Under the pieces are notes generated by a model that had not been told where the DNA came from, searched no databases, and saw only the letters and a list, made by a program, of their open reading frames with translations. A DNA stretch of 15,715 nucleotides from an uncultured Butyrivibrio sp. (GTDB lineage: Bacteria > Bacillota > Clostridia > Lachnospirales > Lachnospiraceae). Both the position numbers and the translations under genes were made by a program. Position 1 is the first letter of the stretch; each line of letters begins with the position of its first letter. Below are positions 13,626-15,715 of the stretch, one piece after another. The stretch spans positions 1-15,715 of the forward strand of contig CAMVRW010000022.1 of NCBI GenBank assembly GCA_947169985.1, read 5' to 3'.

Positions 13626-14978
13626 ATGAAAAAGTATTTGGGAAATGCAGAGTTTTATAAGAGGGTGTCCATTATAGCGCTCCCCATAGCTTTCCAGAAC
13701 CTGATCCAGATCGGTGTAAACATGATGGATACGATAATGCTGGGAACGCTTGGAGAGACGGCACTTTCTGCATCTGCCCTGGCCAATCAGTTCATTACAA
13801 TTTACCATATCTGCAGCATGGGAATTGGAATGGGGGCATCAGTCCTTGTTTCCAGATTCTGGGGAATGCAGGAGCTTAACTCTCTAAAAAAGTCTGTAAC
13901 CATAATGCTGAGGTTATGTTTGGGCTTTGCCCTTGTATTTGCTGTTTTGACAGCCTTCTTCCCGGGACAGATAATGCGCATGTACACGCCGGAAGAGGAC
14001 GTTATAAGAGAGGGAGTAAGATATTTTCTCTATTCTATTCCTACCTATTTTCTTTTGGGACTTTCACTGGACTGCACATTGGTTCTTAGAAGTATCGGCA
14101 GCGCCGTTGTTCCTCTTGTGTGCTCTATACTTGGATTTATGTCAAATCTGTTTTTTAACTGGGTGTTCATTTTCGGAAAGCTTGGAGCACCCAGAATGGA
14201 AGTGGCAGGAGCTGCTTTGGGAACTTTGATCTCCAGGATCATAGAGTTTGCCATGATAGGGGGATATTTCTTTTTTATTGAAAAGAAGCTGGGGTACAGG
14301 ATAAAAGATCTGTTCATGAAATGTGGAGATCTGGTCAGGGAGTATCTTGTTATCAGTATTCCGGTTGTGATAAGCGATGCTCTTATGGCACTGGGAAACA
14401 GCGCAGTAGCTATGATCATGGGAAGGATAGGAACGAATTTTGTCTCTGCAAATTCCATAACTACAGTTACTCAGCAGCTTACAACTGTCCTTACTCAGGG
14501 CGTGGCCCAGGCTGGATGCATTGTCACCGGTCATACCCTTGGAAAAGGAGAGGTGGCAAAAGCTCAGGATGAGGGCTATACCTTTGCGGTGTTTGGGCTC
14601 ATAATGGGAGCTATAGCCGGAGCTATAGTTTTTCTTGTCAGCGGACCTGTGGTGGGGATGTACAACATCACAGACGATACAAAAGACATTGCTATGCAGC
14701 TTATGCGAGCTATCTCCATTATTCTGGTATTTCAGTCCACCAACTCCATCCTTGCAAAGGGAGTTCTAAGAGGCGGTGGGGATACCAAGTTCCTGATGTT
14801 GGCGGACGTGCTGTTTTTGTGGATTGCATCCGTTCCTCTTGGAATACTTGCGGGAATTGTGTTAAAGCTTCCTGCTTTCTGGGTATACTTCTTTATCAAG
14901 ATCGATCAGATCATTAAATGTGTCTGGTGCTTCCAAAGGCTTCACAGCGGCAAATGGATAAAGAGAATAAAGAAATGA
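13626..14978 (+). CDS. MATE family multidrug/toxin efflux transporter
   Basis: This 450-aa inner-membrane antiporter has about 12 hydrophobic segments in two related halves, the usual MATE length. Characteristic stretches include ALPIAFQNLIQIGVNMMDTIMLG at the N-terminus, ALANQF at the end of TM2, MEVAGAALGTLISR in the middle, and RGGGDTKFLMLADVLFLW near the C-terminus. MATE proteins export cationic or aromatic compounds using a Na+ or H+ gradient. It starts 2 bases after the stop of the beta-lactamase-like gene; the nearest purine run (AAGGG, 13607-13611) is 14 bases away, so translation may rely on coupling. It is the last gene before a strong terminator, which puts it in the hydrolase operon. 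Removal of a toxic substrate, product or released phenolic acid is a plausible but unproved role. Confidence 0.92.
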   Translation: MKKYLGNAEFYKRVSIIALPIAFQNLIQIGVNMMDTIMLGTLGETALSASALANQFITIYHICSMGIGMGASVLVSRFWGMQELNSLKKSVTIMLRLCLGFALVFAVLTAFFPGQIMRMYTPEEDVIREGVRYFLYSIPTYFLLGLSLDCTLVLRSIGSAVVPLVCSILGFMSNLFFNWVFIFGKLGAPRMEVAGAALGTLISRIIEFAMIGGYFFFIEKKLGYRIKDLFMKCGDLVREYLVISIPVVISDALMALGNSAVAMIMGRIGTNFVSANSITTVTQQLTTVLTQGVAQAGCIVTGHTLGKGEVAKAQDEGYTFAVFGLIMGAIAGAIVFLVSGPVVGMYNITDDTKDIAMQLMRAISIILVFQSTNSILAKGVLRGGGDTKFLMLADVLFLWIASVPLGILAGIVLKLPAFWVYFFIKIDQIIKCVWCFQRLHSGKWIKRIKK

Positions 14979-14982
14979 GTTT

Positions 14983-15017
14983 AAGTCCGTTTATTCAAGC
15001 GGACTTTTTCTTTTTTT
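14983..15017 (+). terminator. Intrinsic terminator of the hydrolase-MATE operon
   Basis: AAGTCCG (14983-14989) pairs with CGGACTT (15000-15006). The stem can extend by TTT/AAG with one G-U pair, leaving an ATTC loop, and is followed by TTTCTTTTTTT. It begins 4 bases past the MATE stop. This is a textbook Rho-independent terminator closing the six-gene operon. Confidence 0.9.
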
Positions 15018-15031
15018 ATCACGTTTTATTG

Positions 15032-15040
15032 TGTTATATT
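15032..15040 (+). promoter_or_regulatory. Candidate extended -10 promoter of the Nudix operon
   Basis: TGTTATATT contains an extended -10 (TGn followed by TATATT at 15035-15040). The only -35 candidate at 17-bp spacing is the T-tract of the upstream terminator. Transcription would begin near 15047, leaving a short leader before GGAGG (15076-15080) and the ATG at 15090. Confidence 0.5.
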
Positions 15041-15089
15041 TATGAGTAGATGTTGCGGCAAAGATGAGGATTGTTGGAGGTATGTTTTG

Positions 15090-15581
15090 ATGGGGAAGTC
15101 TCAGCTTACAACTCTTTGTTATCTTGAGCGTGGAGATGAATATCTGATGCTCCACAGAGTTTCCAAAAAGAATGATATTAATAAGGACAAATGGATTGGT
15201 GTAGGCGGTCATTTTGAAGAACTGGAAAGTCCCGAAGAGTGCATAAAGCGGGAGGTCCTGGAGGAGACCGGCTACGATATTCCGCTGTCCGATTTTGCCT
15301 ATCGGGGCATAATCACCTTTATTTCGGATAAGGGTGATTATGAGCTTATGAGTCTTTTTACAGGGCCCTGTCCTGACGCAGAGCCTGCTCCCTGCGATGA
15401 AGGGGAGTTTGCTTTTGTTAAAAAGAAGGATGTGTATGACCTGAACCTTTGGGAGGGAGACAAGATATTCTTCAGGCTCCTGGAGGAGAGACAGGATTTC
15501 TTTTCCATGAAGCTGGCCTATGATAAAGATGACAACCTGAGGGAGGCTGTTCTTGACGGGAAAGATATTCTGGAAAAGTGA
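15090..15581 (+). CDS. Nudix hydrolase (MutT-like, 8-oxo-dGTP diphosphatase type)
   Basis: This 163-aa cytoplasmic enzyme has a perfect Nudix box, G-x5-E-x7-REVLEETGY, starting in GVGGHFEELE, which binds the divalent metal and cleaves nucleoside-diphosphate-X substrates. LCYLERGDEYLMLHR at the N-terminus and DKWIGVGGHFE before the box are typical of the bacterial 8-oxo-dGTP diphosphatase-like group, so nucleotide-pool cleaning is the best guess; other nucleotide substrates are possible. The start at 15090 is preceded by GGAGG (15076-15080) at 9 bases. A longer frame from 15042 would add a Cys-rich 16-residue extension, overlap the expected transcription start and lack a Shine-Dalgarno site, so I rejected it. 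It is separated from the esterase locus by a terminator and is probably unrelated to it. Confidence 0.88.
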   Translation: MGKSQLTTLCYLERGDEYLMLHRVSKKNDINKDKWIGVGGHFEELESPEECIKREVLEETGYDIPLSDFAYRGIITFISDKGDYELMSLFTGPCPDAEPAPCDEGEFAFVKKKDVYDLNLWEGDKIFFRLLEERQDFFSMKLAYDKDDNLREAVLDGKDILEK

Positions 15582-15611
15582 GATTGTTCTGAAGAAAGGG
15601 AGTCTTGAGAA

Positions 15612-15715
15612 ATGTCAGAAGTGATGCTGGAAATAAAAAACTATAGCAAGTCCTATGGCGGAGGGAAAAAGGCAGCGGATGATGTGAGCCTTTCTGTTAT
15701 GGGCGGAGATATCTT
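15612..15715 (+). CDS. ABC transporter ATP-binding protein, N-terminal fragment (cut by window end)
   Basis: Only 34 complete codons are visible. They read MSEVMLEIKNYSKSYGGGKK followed by AADDVSLSVMGGDI, the first strands of an ABC ATPase just before the Walker A motif (consensus: LEIKNLSKSYG...ALDDVSLSV..GEI). AAAGGGAG (15595-15602) lies 9 bases before the ATG, and the gene starts 30 bases after the Nudix stop, so the two are probably co-transcribed. The transported substrate cannot be told from this fragment. Confidence 0.8.
   Translation, partial: MSEVMLEIKNYSKSYGGGKKAADDVSLSVMGGDI

Noticed and set aside
14045..14534. Two overlapping minus-strand frames (137 and 130 codons) opposite the MATE gene
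   Set aside because: They are antisense to a clear transporter gene, overlap one another and lack ribosome sites; typical shadow frames of a hydrophobic protein.
15042..15089. Cys-rich N-terminal extension of the Nudix protein
   Set aside because: It lies at or before the expected transcription start and lacks a ribosome site, whereas GGAGG precedes the ATG at 15090.
1..15715. Search for CRISPR arrays, tRNA/rRNA genes, transposases, phage genes and attachment sites
   Set aside because: No regularly spaced repeats, cloverleaf sequences, transposase frames or integrase genes were found. The paralog similarity comes from coding homology rather than a mobile element.

Overview
The window looks like a chromosomal segment of an anaerobic, low-to-moderate GC Firmicute, most likely a Lachnospiraceae (Butyrivibrio-like) gut or rumen bacterium. 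This is inferred from the heavy use of AGA/AGG arginine and ATA isoleucine codons, strong purine-rich Shine-Dalgarno sites, a YesM/YesN-type two-component system and the density of esterase genes. No rRNA, tRNA, CRISPR array, insertion sequence or phage gene is visible. The DNA is almost entirely coding: the longest gaps are about 110-175 bases, and both carry regulatory structure.

Layout. (1) Bases 1-3323, plus strand: the C-terminal part of an MFS exporter, a two-domain alpha/beta hydrolase (copy 1) and a CE4-type polysaccharide deacetylase, tightly spaced as an operon. (2) Bases 3327 to about 6514, minus strand: a YesM-like sensor kinase and a YesN-like AraC-family response regulator overlapping by ATGA. 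This pair runs convergent to the deacetylase, and its likely terminator lies inside the deacetylase coding sequence. (3) Bases 6515-6682: a divergent control region with two perfect inverted repeats and a 21-bp-spaced direct repeat. (4) Bases 6683-14978, plus strand: three more copies of the two-domain hydrolase, an EstA-like esterase with an N-terminal Ig-like region, a class C beta-lactamase-like serine hydrolase and a MATE exporter. The genes are 2-14 bases apart or overlapping, and the run ends at a strong intrinsic terminator. (5) Bases 15018-15715: a separate transcription unit with a Nudix hydrolase and the start of an ABC transporter ATPase.

The centre of interest is the four-member paralogous family (497, 516, 505 and 513 aa). 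Each joins an alpha/beta hydrolase with a GMSxG nucleophile elbow to a C-terminal region resembling the copper-amine-oxidase N-terminal-like ('stalk') domain. None has a signal peptide. In all four, the place where the esterase/PHB-depolymerase family usually has its catalytic Asp reads G-[E/V]-[N/D]-N. With the deacetylase, the EstA-like enzyme and the beta-lactamase-like enzyme, the locus encodes seven predicted cytoplasmic hydrolases bracketed by two exporters under one putative two-component switch. My working inference is an intracellular de-esterification or deacetylation module for an acylated (plant-derived or aromatic-ester) compound, with export of products or toxic acids. The substrate cannot be read from the sequence.
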